Positions 58,565 through 64,000 of a stretch of 64,000 nucleotides of DNA are shown piece by piece. Where the stretch lies: the IMG/VR virus record IMGVR_UViG_3300023174_000001, positions 1 through 64,000 of that record; one strand, given 5' to 3'. A program made the position numbers and the translations under genes. Source of the stretch: a virus. A model generated the notes under the pieces. That model made no database searches, had not been told where the DNA came from, and was given only the letters and a program-made list of their open reading frames with translations. The number at the start of each line of letters is the position of its first letter. Positions within the stretch are counted from its first letter, which is position 1.

Positions 58565-59451
58565 AGATTTACATTGCTGGTCCAATGTCAGGACACGAAG
58601 ATTGGAACTTTCCAGCATTCTTTGAGGCTGAAGAGAAACTGAAGGAACTAGGATATGAAACGCTCAACCCAGCCACTAATGACGGTGCTAGTCTCGAAGT
58701 TGCCATACAAAATGCAATATCCGCTCGTGATAGTGGGGCTACTTGGTCTTCTTATATGCGGCGTGATTTATCTAATCTTTGTTTATCCGATGCTGTATGT
58801 GTACTGCCAAATTGGAAGAGCAGTAAAGGTGCTTCGCTCGAAGTTCAAGTCGCACAAGCCTTAGGCATTCCTATCTACATACTAAAAGATGGAGTGCTAA
58901 CTCCACGAGTAACTGTGATTGGTATTGCTGGCTATGCTCGAAGTGGTAAAGATACTGTTGCTGATTACTTAGTAGAACATTATGGATATGAAAAAGTATC
59001 TTTCTCAACGCCGATGAAAGAGGCGATGTATCGCTTGAACCCACGCATCACCATAAATGAAAGTGTAAACAATCCAATACGAATTGGTGTAGATGTTTAT
59101 GGTTGGGAAGGTCTGAAAGAGCGTAGCCCAGATGTCCGCGGTCTGCTACAACGCTTTGGCACCGAAGTTGGTCGTGAGATGTTTGGTGAGAACTTCTGGG
59201 TGGACTACGCTCTGAACTCTATCGTCGACGGCACTAAGGTAGTAATCTCTGATGTCAGATATCCAAACGAAGTCAATGCTATAAAAGCATTAGGTGGGAA
59301 AGTTTATAGAGTCGAGAGAGATGGAGTTGGCCCTGCTAACTCTCACGCTTCTGAAAATGGGCTGGATGGTTATGAGTTTGATGGAGAACTTCAAAACAAC
59401 GAAAGTGTGGAGTGGTTGTACAGGCTTATTGAGAATCAAATACTAAATTAG
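58561..59451 (+). CDS. DUF4406 (deoxyribosyltransferase-like) fused to dNMP kinase
   Basis: 296 aa from GTG. Residues 1-112 are a nucleoside 2-deoxyribosyltransferase-like (DUF4406) domain: MKIYIAGPMSGHEDWNFPAF, then DLSNLCLSDAVCVLPNWKSS with the acidic site. Residues about 115-296 are a P-loop kinase: GIAGYARSGKDTVADYL (124-132 is GxxxxGKDT), LLQRFGTEVGREMFGENFWV and VVISDVRYPNEVNAI as in T4 gp1-type deoxynucleoside monophosphate kinases. The fusion couples nucleotide salvage and phosphorylation with the phage reductase. A shared role in modified nucleotide supply is possible. Confidence 0.8.
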   Translation: MKIYIAGPMSGHEDWNFPAFFEAEEKLKELGYETLNPATNDGASLEVAIQNAISARDSGATWSSYMRRDLSNLCLSDAVCVLPNWKSSKGASLEVQVAQALGIPIYILKDGVLTPRVTVIGIAGYARSGKDTVADYLVEHYGYEKVSFSTPMKEAMYRLNPRITINESVNNPIRIGVDVYGWEGLKERSPDVRGLLQRFGTEVGREMFGENFWVDYALNSIVDGTKVVISDVRYPNEVNAIKALGGKVYRVERDGVGPANSHASENGLDGYEFDGELQNNESVEWLYRLIENQILN

Positions 59452-59458
59452 AGGAAGT

Positions 59459-60142
59459 ATGAAAATAGGCATTGTCATACCTTGGAGACCTCAGCCGAGT
59501 AGGTTAGAGACTAAGAAATTTATAGTCAAACACTACAAAGAAATGTTTCCTGATGCGAAGATTTACTTTGCCGATAAAAAAGGCGAGAAATGGAACATGA
59601 GTGGTAGTAGAAATCTTGGTTGCGACAAGGCAATAGCAGATGGTTGCGATGTCATAGTTGTGTCTGATGCTGACATGTATGTTAAGAAAGACAGAATCTT
59701 AGACGCTTGCGAGATTTCTATCAAGCAGGGGATTGTGTCTAACCCTTATGGAAAAATTGTGTTCCTTGATGATAAGGACTCCAATCTTTTTATGAGTAAT
59801 CAGGATAAGTTTTTTGAAGATACTAAAGAACTTCTCAAGGTCTACCCTGCTCTATATGGGGGAGTATACACAATCACTCCAAGCACATTCAAGGAACTAA
59901 ACGGCTGGGATGAAAGATTTAGTGCGTGGGGGTTTGAAGATTTGGCGTTTAGAGACACCCACAAAAAGATTACTGGTCTTGATTTCTATAAAACTGGCGG
60001 ATTAGGTGTCTGGCTTGGCCACGAAGACAGAGATAAAAGTTTAGAAAGTGTAAATGAAAAACTTTATAATAACTTCTATAAGAGTTTGAGCAAGAATGAA
60101 TTGGCAGATTGGATAAAAGGAAATAGATTTGAACTTCTATGA
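59459..60142 (+). CDS. GT-A glycosyltransferase, galactosyltransferase-like (copy 2)
   Basis: 227 aa with AGAGGAAG ribosome site. IGIVIPWRPQPSRLETKKFI, MSGSRNLGCDKAIADGCDVI and VVSDADMYVKKD (DxD), then LNGWDERFSAWGFEDLAFRD match the copy at 54918 in order and motif, with about 60 residues of clear likeness. It lacks the long insert of copy 1. The substrate is unknown; together with the other three glycosyltransferases it suggests extensive glycan display or DNA glycosylation. Overlaps the next gene by 14 bases. Confidence 0.82.
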   Translation: MKIGIVIPWRPQPSRLETKKFIVKHYKEMFPDAKIYFADKKGEKWNMSGSRNLGCDKAIADGCDVIVVSDADMYVKKDRILDACEISIKQGIVSNPYGKIVFLDDKDSNLFMSNQDKFFEDTKELLKVYPALYGGVYTITPSTFKELNGWDERFSAWGFEDLAFRDTHKKITGLDFYKTGGLGVWLGHEDRDKSLESVNEKLYNNFYKSLSKNELADWIKGNRFELL

Positions 60143-60458
60143 TGAAATAAAAAATGCTATGGGGCCTAAGTATTACGACAGAGACGGCAAAAAGATTACT
60201 CAAGAAGAGTGGGGGTCTTTGACTCAAGACAGGTCTTATAAAACTATTGGCAGTTTTGAAGTCCTAGCAAATGGGGAAAGAATATCAGTTTCTACTGCTT
60301 GGATTGGGGCTGACTACGATGGGACTCAGCAAAGGCTCTATGAAACTATGGTGTTTGGTGGTCGCAATAGTGGGCTAACTAGGTTCTATGCCACGGAACT
60401 TGAGGCTATGTTGGGGCATCACGATGTGGTTGATATAGTACAAGACACCCTTTATTAG
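60129..60458 (+). CDS. Conserved-looking phage hypothetical protein
   Basis: 109 aa from TTG overlapping the glycosyltransferase. KYYDRDGKKITQEEWGSLTQ, then FEVLANGERISVSTAWIGAD and LYETMVFGGRNSGLTRFYAT, ending LEAMLGHHDVVDIV, is a pattern I have seen in many phage and actinobacterial proteins of unknown role, with a Tyr/His-rich beta sandwich. The conserved ETMVFGG and GHH could form a small active site. It is followed by a leaderless promoter for the metallopeptidase gene. Confidence 0.6.
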   Translation: MNFYDEIKNAMGPKYYDRDGKKITQEEWGSLTQDRSYKTIGSFEVLANGERISVSTAWIGADYDGTQQRLYETMVFGGRNSGLTRFYATELEAMLGHHDVVDIVQDTLY

Positions 60459-60464
60459 ATAGGG

Positions 60465-60470
60465 TAAAAT
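60465..60470 (+). promoter_or_regulatory. TAAAAT six bases before an ATG: leaderless promoter
   Basis: TAAAAT ends six bases before the ATG at 60477, in an 18-base gap, with no room for a separate Shine-Dalgarno leader. Same geometry as 22234-22239. Confidence 0.55.
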
Positions 60471-60476
60471 TGGGCT

Positions 60477-60818
60477 ATGGACATCCCAGAGCAAGTAATC
60501 GTAGGAACGCAGACATTTGATATTGTCGTGCGTAATAGAAAAGACGATGGTATGCTCAATGACGGAACCTTTGGCTACACACTAGATACTGAAAATCTGA
60601 TTGTGATTGACAGTGCTTTATCGCATAGTAGGCAGAAAGTAACGCTCCTACACGAAGTTTTACACGCTATCGGGTTTGTATATGACACATCTGTAAAGCC
60701 TAAGAAGAGCGACGAGTTCTCTATTTGGGAGCATTATTTCATTGGTATTTATGAAGAGGGACTTCTTTTGGTTCTCAGGGACAATCCAGACCTACTTGAG
60801 TATCTAAGACACGCTTAG
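60477..60818 (+). CDS. Putative HExxH zinc metallopeptidase
   Basis: 113 aa. VTLLHEVLHAIGFVYDTSVK contains HEVLH, the zinc-binding HExxH, with a later Glu in the WEHYFIGIYEEGLL helix as third ligand. Small proteins of this type are seen in phages, as toxin-like or maturation proteases, and in ImmA/IrrE relatives that cleave repressors. Likely leaderless transcript. It is the last gene of the + strand operon; the 307 bases after it hold an sRNA-like unit and two terminators. Confidence 0.7.
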   Translation: MDIPEQVIVGTQTFDIVVRNRKDDGMLNDGTFGYTLDTENLIVIDSALSHSRQKVTLLHEVLHAIGFVYDTSVKPKKSDEFSIWEHYFIGIYEEGLLLVLRDNPDLLEYLRHA

Positions 60819-60857
60819 GAAAAAAGTTCTAAATTACCTTGTCTTGTATTCATTTCC

Positions 60858-60868
60858 TGTGCTATCAT
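60858..60868 (+). promoter_or_regulatory. Extended -10 motif TGTGCTATCAT before an sRNA-size unit
   Basis: TGn-TAnnAT match after the metallopeptidase gene; TTGTCT lies 18 bases upstream (60840-60845) as a possible -35 box. No coding frame follows before the terminator at 60940. Confidence 0.5.
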
Positions 60869-60874
60869 CTTTAT

Positions 60875-60975
60875 GTAGTTAGTTCCTTCCATTCTAATTA
60901 CACGGGTAGTTGTTCATAGTTGCTCGTCTCCTTTCGGGGAAAACCCTCTGCCTTCGGGTAGGGGGTTTTCTTTTT
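60875..60975 (+). ncRNA. Candidate small RNA of about 100 nt
   Basis: Bounded by an extended -10 motif 7 bases upstream and a strong UUCG-loop terminator at 60940-60975. The first 65 bases have no ribosome site and the only ATG is followed at once by TAG. Simple description: a phage sRNA candidate, or the tail of the metallopeptidase mRNA if the promoter is not real. Confidence 0.4.
60940..60975 (+). terminator. Rho-independent terminator with UUCG tetraloop
   Basis: AAAACCCTCTGCC (60940-60952) pairs with GGTAGGGGGTTTT (60957-60969), 13 pairs with two G-T, closed by a C(TTCG)G loop and followed by CTTTTT. Confidence 0.92.
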
Positions 60976-61075
60976 ACTGTGAAAAAAGTAGCGTAGGGAA
61001 TGTAAAAATGGTAGTGTTTATTTGACGGTGGATACAGGGGTGTGTCCTTAGTCATTTGCATATACATAACAAAGA

Positions 61076-61104
61076 AAAACCCCCTGCTTTTGGCGGGGGG
61101 TTTT
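61076..61104. terminator. Bidirectional terminator facing the lysis genes
   Basis: AAAACCCCCTGC (61076-61087) pairs with GCGGGGGGTTTT (61093-61104) around TTTTG, one G-T pair, 12 pairs. It terminates the - strand endolysin transcript and backs up the + strand unit. The 100 bases between this and the previous terminator hold nothing recognisable. Confidence 0.85.
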
Positions 61105-61125
61105 ACTTATTCCTTGTCGGAAACT

Positions 61126-61644
61126 TTATGCCTTCTTGGTAGGAACTACCTTCTTTACAGCAGTCGCAACCTTAGCAGCAACAGTTGGCTTCTTGTCTTC
61201 GCCGTCTAGGTTAGCAAGAATGTGCTTCAGTGGGTCAACCAACTTTTCGTAAGCACATAGGTGAACCTTGACATCCTTACCAATTGACAAGTGGAGGTGG
61301 GCCCCGGTACTTGCTGAGCCGCTAGGGGTGTTCTTACCGCCACCTACAAGACCAACTACAGTCTCGCCACCAGCAACCTTGTCGCCCTTCTTTAGAGTTG
61401 AAGGCTTTGAAAGGTGTGCGTAGATTACGAACAACTTGTCGAATGTGCTGTGGATTAGGTAGTTTCCTAGAACATCGCTCCAGCCAGTTTCCATAACTGT
61501 TCCTGAAGTGATTGCCTTGATTGGAGAGTTCTCCTTTGGAGACCAGTCCTGACCACGGTGTGGTCTTCCGTTTCTGTATGGTGCTAGGTTTCCAAACTCG
61601 TCGTTGCGAGTTGCTTTTGGAAATGGTTCAAAATACTTTGCCAT
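61126..61644 (-). CDS. M23-family endolysin (peptidoglycan endopeptidase)
   Basis: 172 aa from the ATG at 61644, 7 bases after AAGGA; longer readings run into the upstream gene. Lysostaphin-type zinc peptidase: His29 and Asp33 in GRPHRGQDW, YAHLSKPSTLKKGDKVAGG, then GAHLHLS with His116 and His118. It would cut cross-links in host peptidoglycan. The C-terminal 30 residues are Lys/Ala/Val-rich (VAAKVATAVKKVVPTKKA), similar to histone-like tails and probably binding the anionic cell wall. No signal peptide, so a holin is needed. Confidence 0.85.
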   Translation of the reverse strand: MAKYFEPFPKATRNDEFGNLAPYRNGRPHRGQDWSPKENSPIKAITSGTVMETGWSDVLGNYLIHSTFDKLFVIYAHLSKPSTLKKGDKVAGGETVVGLVGGGKNTPSGSASTGAHLHLSIGKDVKVHLCAYEKLVDPLKHILANLDGEDKKPTVAAKVATAVKKVVPTKKA

Positions 61645-61666
61645 TGTTTTCCTTATTGTTAGTTGA

Positions 61667-62737
61667 TTATTTTTCTTCGGTGATTGGACCGCCAACAACC
61701 CAAGCAGAACAAGTTCTTGATGCGGCACACTTGAAATCAAATGCTTCGCAGTATCCTAGTTCTGCTTGGTCAATAGCATCCCAAGCATTTTGTTGACCAG
61801 AATCGCCAGCGGAAATTCCACCCTCGATACAGTCCAACATCTTTGGTGTGCGAATAAACATTACGCAGTTCCCGCACACACTCTTTTTTGCGTCAACCAC
61901 TGGTAGTGACCAACGCTTGGCTTTTTCAGCCCAAAACTCTTCATTAGGTTCTTTAGGATTTAGTGGTCCATAGCCAGCGGTCTCGATTGCTTTTTCTCTG
62001 TTAGCAAGATTGACAGCAATATCCTGAGTCGCTGGTGGACAAGAATCGTCGTCTAGGGCAAAAACCATCGACGCTACTAATGGATTCATTGAGGCAGTTT
62101 CTTTACTGCGTGGGTGAAGTTTAGGGAGTAGGTCATTGTCTTGAACATACTTAGGGTTGTTGGGCTTACCAGAGCGAACAAGTTTTAAGAAAGCATTTAC
62201 ACGAGCCATAGCCCAAGAGTTTCTGTTTTGGTCTGGGCGGTGAGAAGTTGAGAACGCACCCGCTCCACGGCGATAGACAGCCTTGAGTTTTGCTAGCGTA
62301 ACCTTGCGACCATTCTTTGCTTTAGCGTTGTGCTCTTCGACTTTCTTTTCAAGAGCCTTAGTAATCTCGGCAGTGAAAGTAATTCCTTTACCTGTATCTG
62401 CTGAGCCTTCTTTGTTCTTATCAGAGCCTTTGATTTGGTCTTTCTTAGGTGCTGGCTTAGAACCTGCTGTGGCAGTAACAACAACGCCATCTGGAATAAC
62501 AGCAAAGCGACATTTGCCATCTGGCTCCACTTCAGCAGAAATGATTGAGCACTCAGAGCCACCTCTGTATAGAACACAGTTTGAGCACTTTACGCCAATG
62601 GCAGCGACTTCGTTAGCCTCGGCTGCTTCGTAGCCAGCCCAAATGCCAGTCTCGTCTTCATTAAACTTGCCATACTTCTGAGCGAGTAGGAGCAACGCAT
62701 TAGCGAGGTCTCTCTCTTCAGGGTTTAAATTAGGCAT
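61667..62737 (-). CDS. Cys-rich two-module protein of unknown function
   Basis: 356 aa. Two Cys-rich modules (VKCSNCVLYRGGSECSII with GKCRFAV near 50-80; SVCGNCVMFIRTPKMLDCIE and GYCEAFDFKCAASRTCSAWV near 280-350) enclose a helical centre (TLAKLKAVYRRGAGAFSTSH, NRNSWAMARVNAFLKLVRSG). The centre is familiar to me from many phage proteins next to portal or capsid genes; the Cys parts resemble high-potential iron-sulfur or CxxC zinc modules. A part in capsid assembly is suggested by such neighbours but is unproven here. Translation of the endolysin follows in the same transcript. Confidence 0.6.
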   Translation of the reverse strand: MPNLNPEERDLANALLLLAQKYGKFNEDETGIWAGYEAAEANEVAAIGVKCSNCVLYRGGSECSIISAEVEPDGKCRFAVIPDGVVVTATAGSKPAPKKDQIKGSDKNKEGSADTGKGITFTAEITKALEKKVEEHNAKAKNGRKVTLAKLKAVYRRGAGAFSTSHRPDQNRNSWAMARVNAFLKLVRSGKPNNPKYVQDNDLLPKLHPRSKETASMNPLVASMVFALDDDSCPPATQDIAVNLANREKAIETAGYGPLNPKEPNEEFWAEKAKRWSLPVVDAKKSVCGNCVMFIRTPKMLDCIEGGISAGDSGQQNAWDAIDQAELGYCEAFDFKCAASRTCSAWVVGGPITEEK

Positions 62738-62755
62738 AGGTTTATTGTAAGACTT

Positions 62756-62995
62756 TTAGGACTTCTTGATTTTCTTAGAAACTGGCTTTTCTTCTTCTTC
62801 TTCTTCTTCTTCTTCTTCTGGCTTCTCATAGCGAAGTGGGAAAGTAAGCACCCAGATGCCAAGTGTCAGAGCAATTAACTTTCCAGTCAGGTCTTTAGCA
62901 GAACCCTCCAGTACTAGCCAAGCCACAGCCATACCTAGTAGGGTCCAAGCCTGACCGATGATGTCCTTTAGCAGTTCTATTAGGAAGTTCTTCAT
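62756..62995 (-). CDS. Holin-like membrane protein with poly-Glu tail
   Basis: 79 aa. Two hydrophobic helices (IIGQAWTLLGMAVAWLVLEG and KLIALTLGIWVLTFPLRY) and then ten consecutive Glu residues followed by KPVSKKIKKS. The Glu run is encoded by a GAA microsatellite (62789-62819 on this strand), so its length may vary. Size and topology fit a holin; the M23 endolysin gene is downstream on the same strand. Overlaps the next gene by one base. Confidence 0.7.
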   Translation of the reverse strand: MKNFLIELLKDIIGQAWTLLGMAVAWLVLEGSAKDLTGKLIALTLGIWVLTFPLRYEKPEEEEEEEEEEKPVSKKIKKS

Positions 62996-63210
62996 TATTT
63001 ATCTTCTTTCTTGCCAGCGAAGTATCCACCGATAATACCGATTAGACCTACGAGGGCGTTCTGTACCAGAGCGATTGCGTCTGGGTTTGTTCCTACTACT
63101 TCGCCAAGCATTTGCTGGGCATTTAGCATTGCTACATACTCACCAATGACCACTGTGCCAATAAACGCAAGTATGCCTATGGTGATGATTACCATGAGTT
63201 TGTCTTTCAT
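62995..63210 (-). CDS. Second holin-like membrane protein
   Basis: 71 aa. MKDKLMVIITIGILAFIGTV forms helix one and IALVQNALVGLIGIIGGYFA helix two, with a short soluble loop and a Lys/Asp end. This is the layout of small holins; two adjacent holin-like genes often act as holin and antiholin. The start shares bases with the stop of the thermonuclease gene and its stop with the next start, so all three are coupled. Confidence 0.7.
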   Translation of the reverse strand: MKDKLMVIITIGILAFIGTVVIGEYVAMLNAQQMLGEVVGTNPDAIALVQNALVGLIGIIGGYFAGKKEDK

Positions 63211-63626
63211 TACTTTTCTTCTTTCTGAGCAAGTGCTCGTTTGGCTTTTAGTTCCTCAAAGTCTTTTACTTTTGTGTCTCCCATATACCCCCACGCATAA
63301 CCACCTGCGATAAGTGCGTGATTGACGGACTGTCCATCTCCGTCAAGGTATAGCCAGCCCAGAACGCGACCATACTTCTCTGATGAGTCTGGCTTCTCTG
63401 TTCTGATAACGATGACTGTGGCAGCCTTTAGTTTCTTCTTGAGAAGTTCTTTGACTTCAAGACCAAGAACCTTTTCTGCCTTATCTGTTGTGCGAGACTC
63501 TGGGGTGTCAATGCCAGCAAGACGAACTCGCTTGGTGATTGAAATGTCAAAGCCTAAGTCAATGTCGACATCGATAGTGTCTCCGTCAACTACTGCCAAG
63601 ACACTCTTGACTCTGTATTCGTACAT
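63210..63626 (-). CDS. Staphylococcal-type thermonuclease (SNase fold)
   Basis: 138 aa. VLAVVDGDTIDVDIDLGFDI, KRVRLAGIDTPESRTTDKAE and EKYGRVLGWLYLDGDG are the three SNase motifs, with catalytic Arg in VRLAGIDTPE, Glu in PESR and Arg in KYGR. It cleaves DNA and RNA with calcium. No signal peptide, so it acts in the cell or is released at lysis, perhaps to degrade host DNA. It sits in the lysis operon, which is uncommon for such an enzyme. Confidence 0.85.
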   Translation of the reverse strand: MYEYRVKSVLAVVDGDTIDVDIDLGFDISITKRVRLAGIDTPESRTTDKAEKVLGLEVKELLKKKLKAATVIVIRTEKPDSSEKYGRVLGWLYLDGDGQSVNHALIAGGYAWGYMGDTKVKDFEELKAKRALAQKEEK

Positions 63627-63628
63627 AC

Positions 63629-64000
63629 TTACTTTCCTATTCTTCTTGAACCGCTTGAGCCTGTGGAGCCACCTGCTGAAACGGCTGCTGATGTAGCAGC
63701 ACCTGCTGCTGCTTGTACTGCGACACCTGCTGCGACAACAGCAGTGACCACAATCTTCTTAGACTCTTCACGCTTTGCTGGAGACATATCCGCACCTGCG
63801 TTGCCAAAGAAGTTGAGGAGTTCTACTGCCCCTGCTAAACCTGGGATGGCTGCTAGTTCTGGTGAAAGTTCAATGTCATCTTGCTCGGCAGCAAGGTAGA
63901 GAGCATCCAACGCTTGTTTGTACTCTGGTGAGCCCTCTTCTGCTGTCTCAAAGACAACAAGGGCTGCTTCTACAAGTTGCTCTGCTTGTGCTTCGGTCAG
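63629..64000 (-). CDS. Partial protein with Ala/Val-rich C-terminus (runs off the right edge)
   Basis: The frame is open to the right edge, so the N-terminus lies outside; 123 codons are visible. A helical acidic part (TEAQAEQLVEAALVVFETAE, IPGLAGAVELLNFFGNAGAD) is followed by MSPAKREESKKIVV and an Ala/Val/Gly-rich stretch (TAVVAAGVAVQAAAGAATSA) that could be membrane-associated, ending SGSRRIGK. I recognise no family. It is the upstream member of the lysis/nuclease operon. Confidence 0.6.
   Translation of the reverse strand: MTEAQAEQLVEAALVVFETAEEGSPEYKQALDALYLAAEQDDIELSPELAAIPGLAGAVELLNFFGNAGADMSPAKREESKKIVVTAVVAAGVAVQAAAGAATSAAVSAGGSTGSSGSRRIGK

Noticed and set aside
61126-61740. Longer 204-residue form of the endolysin
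   Set aside because: The extra N-terminal residues overlap the upstream gene and have no ribosome site, while the ATG at 61644 follows AAGGA closely.
62789-62819. Repeated TTC run as a possible CRISPR or regulatory repeat
   Set aside because: It is a simple codon repeat coding for Glu. No spaced direct repeats of CRISPR type are seen anywhere in the window, so the Cas4-like nuclease is read as a recombination enzyme.

Overview
The window is most of the genome of a tailed, long-tailed (siphovirus-type) bacteriophage, low in G+C (roughly 40%). The host is inferred to be an actinobacterium, probably a low-GC freshwater lineage. Reasons: two WhiB-like Fe-S proteins, small proteins resembling the actinobacterial DUF3039 and DUF7455 families, a tmRNA whose tag ends in AFALAA as in Streptomyces, and several promoters placed so close to the ATG that the transcripts should be leaderless. 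Terminase, portal and head protease are not in the window, and genes run off both edges, so this is a slice and not a complete genome.

Layout. (1) 1-22.2 kb, + strand: virion module. It has the C-terminus of the probable major capsid protein, two tandem major tail proteins, head-tail connector and tail-completion proteins, tail assembly chaperones joined by a -1 frameshift, an 1150-aa tape measure, and three very large tail-tip proteins full of repeated beta modules. (2) 22.2-33.5 kb, + strand: replication and recombination. It has a family A DNA polymerase, RuvC-like resolvase, SNF2-type helicase, Cas4/RecB-like nuclease, Sak4-like ATPase and SSB-like protein, then a glycosyltransferase, a methyltransferase, a pyrimidine-dimer glycosylase and a WhiB-zinc ribbon protein. 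(3) 33.5-35.4 kb, - strand: metallophosphoesterase, a possible HTH protein and a membrane protein. (4) 35.6-39.2 kb, + strand: PrimPol-helicase and a glycosyltransferase. (5) 39.1-47.7 kb, - strand: serine recombinase, an ABC-ATPase/GNAT fusion and a cassette of tail-fibre genes far from the tail module. (6) 47.7-51.8 kb, + strand: class II ribonucleotide reductase, NrdH redoxin, a zinc ribbon, a second WhiB and a membrane protein. (7) 52.5-53.95 kb: RNA-rich region with a tmRNA, about 800 nt of structured non-coding sequence with its own consensus promoter, tRNA-Gly(UCC) and a terminator. (8) 54-60.8 kb, + strand: nuclease, two related glycosyltransferases, DNA methyltransferase, GroES, many tiny overlapping genes, a DUF4406-dNMP kinase fusion and a metallopeptidase. 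(9) 61.1-64 kb, - strand: M23 endolysin, a Cys-rich protein, two holin-like proteins, a thermonuclease and a partial gene.

How it fits together: the phage makes its own replisome, deoxynucleotides (nrdJ/nrdH/dNMP kinase) and DNA modification enzymes, carries host-takeover factors (GroES, WhiB, tmRNA, tRNA), and decorates or varies its virion surface (four glycosyltransferases, duplicated tail tube, fibre cassette). Transcription appears to use short intergenic promoters with an extended -10 motif (TGTGnTAnnAT). The strongest unusual observations are the tandem tail-tube genes whose proteins match over 180 residues while over half the codons compared differ, the large structured RNA locus at 53.0-53.9 kb, promoter-terminator pairs with no gene between them, and the shared beta module spread through the virion proteins. 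All functional calls come from reading the sequence; no database search was possible.
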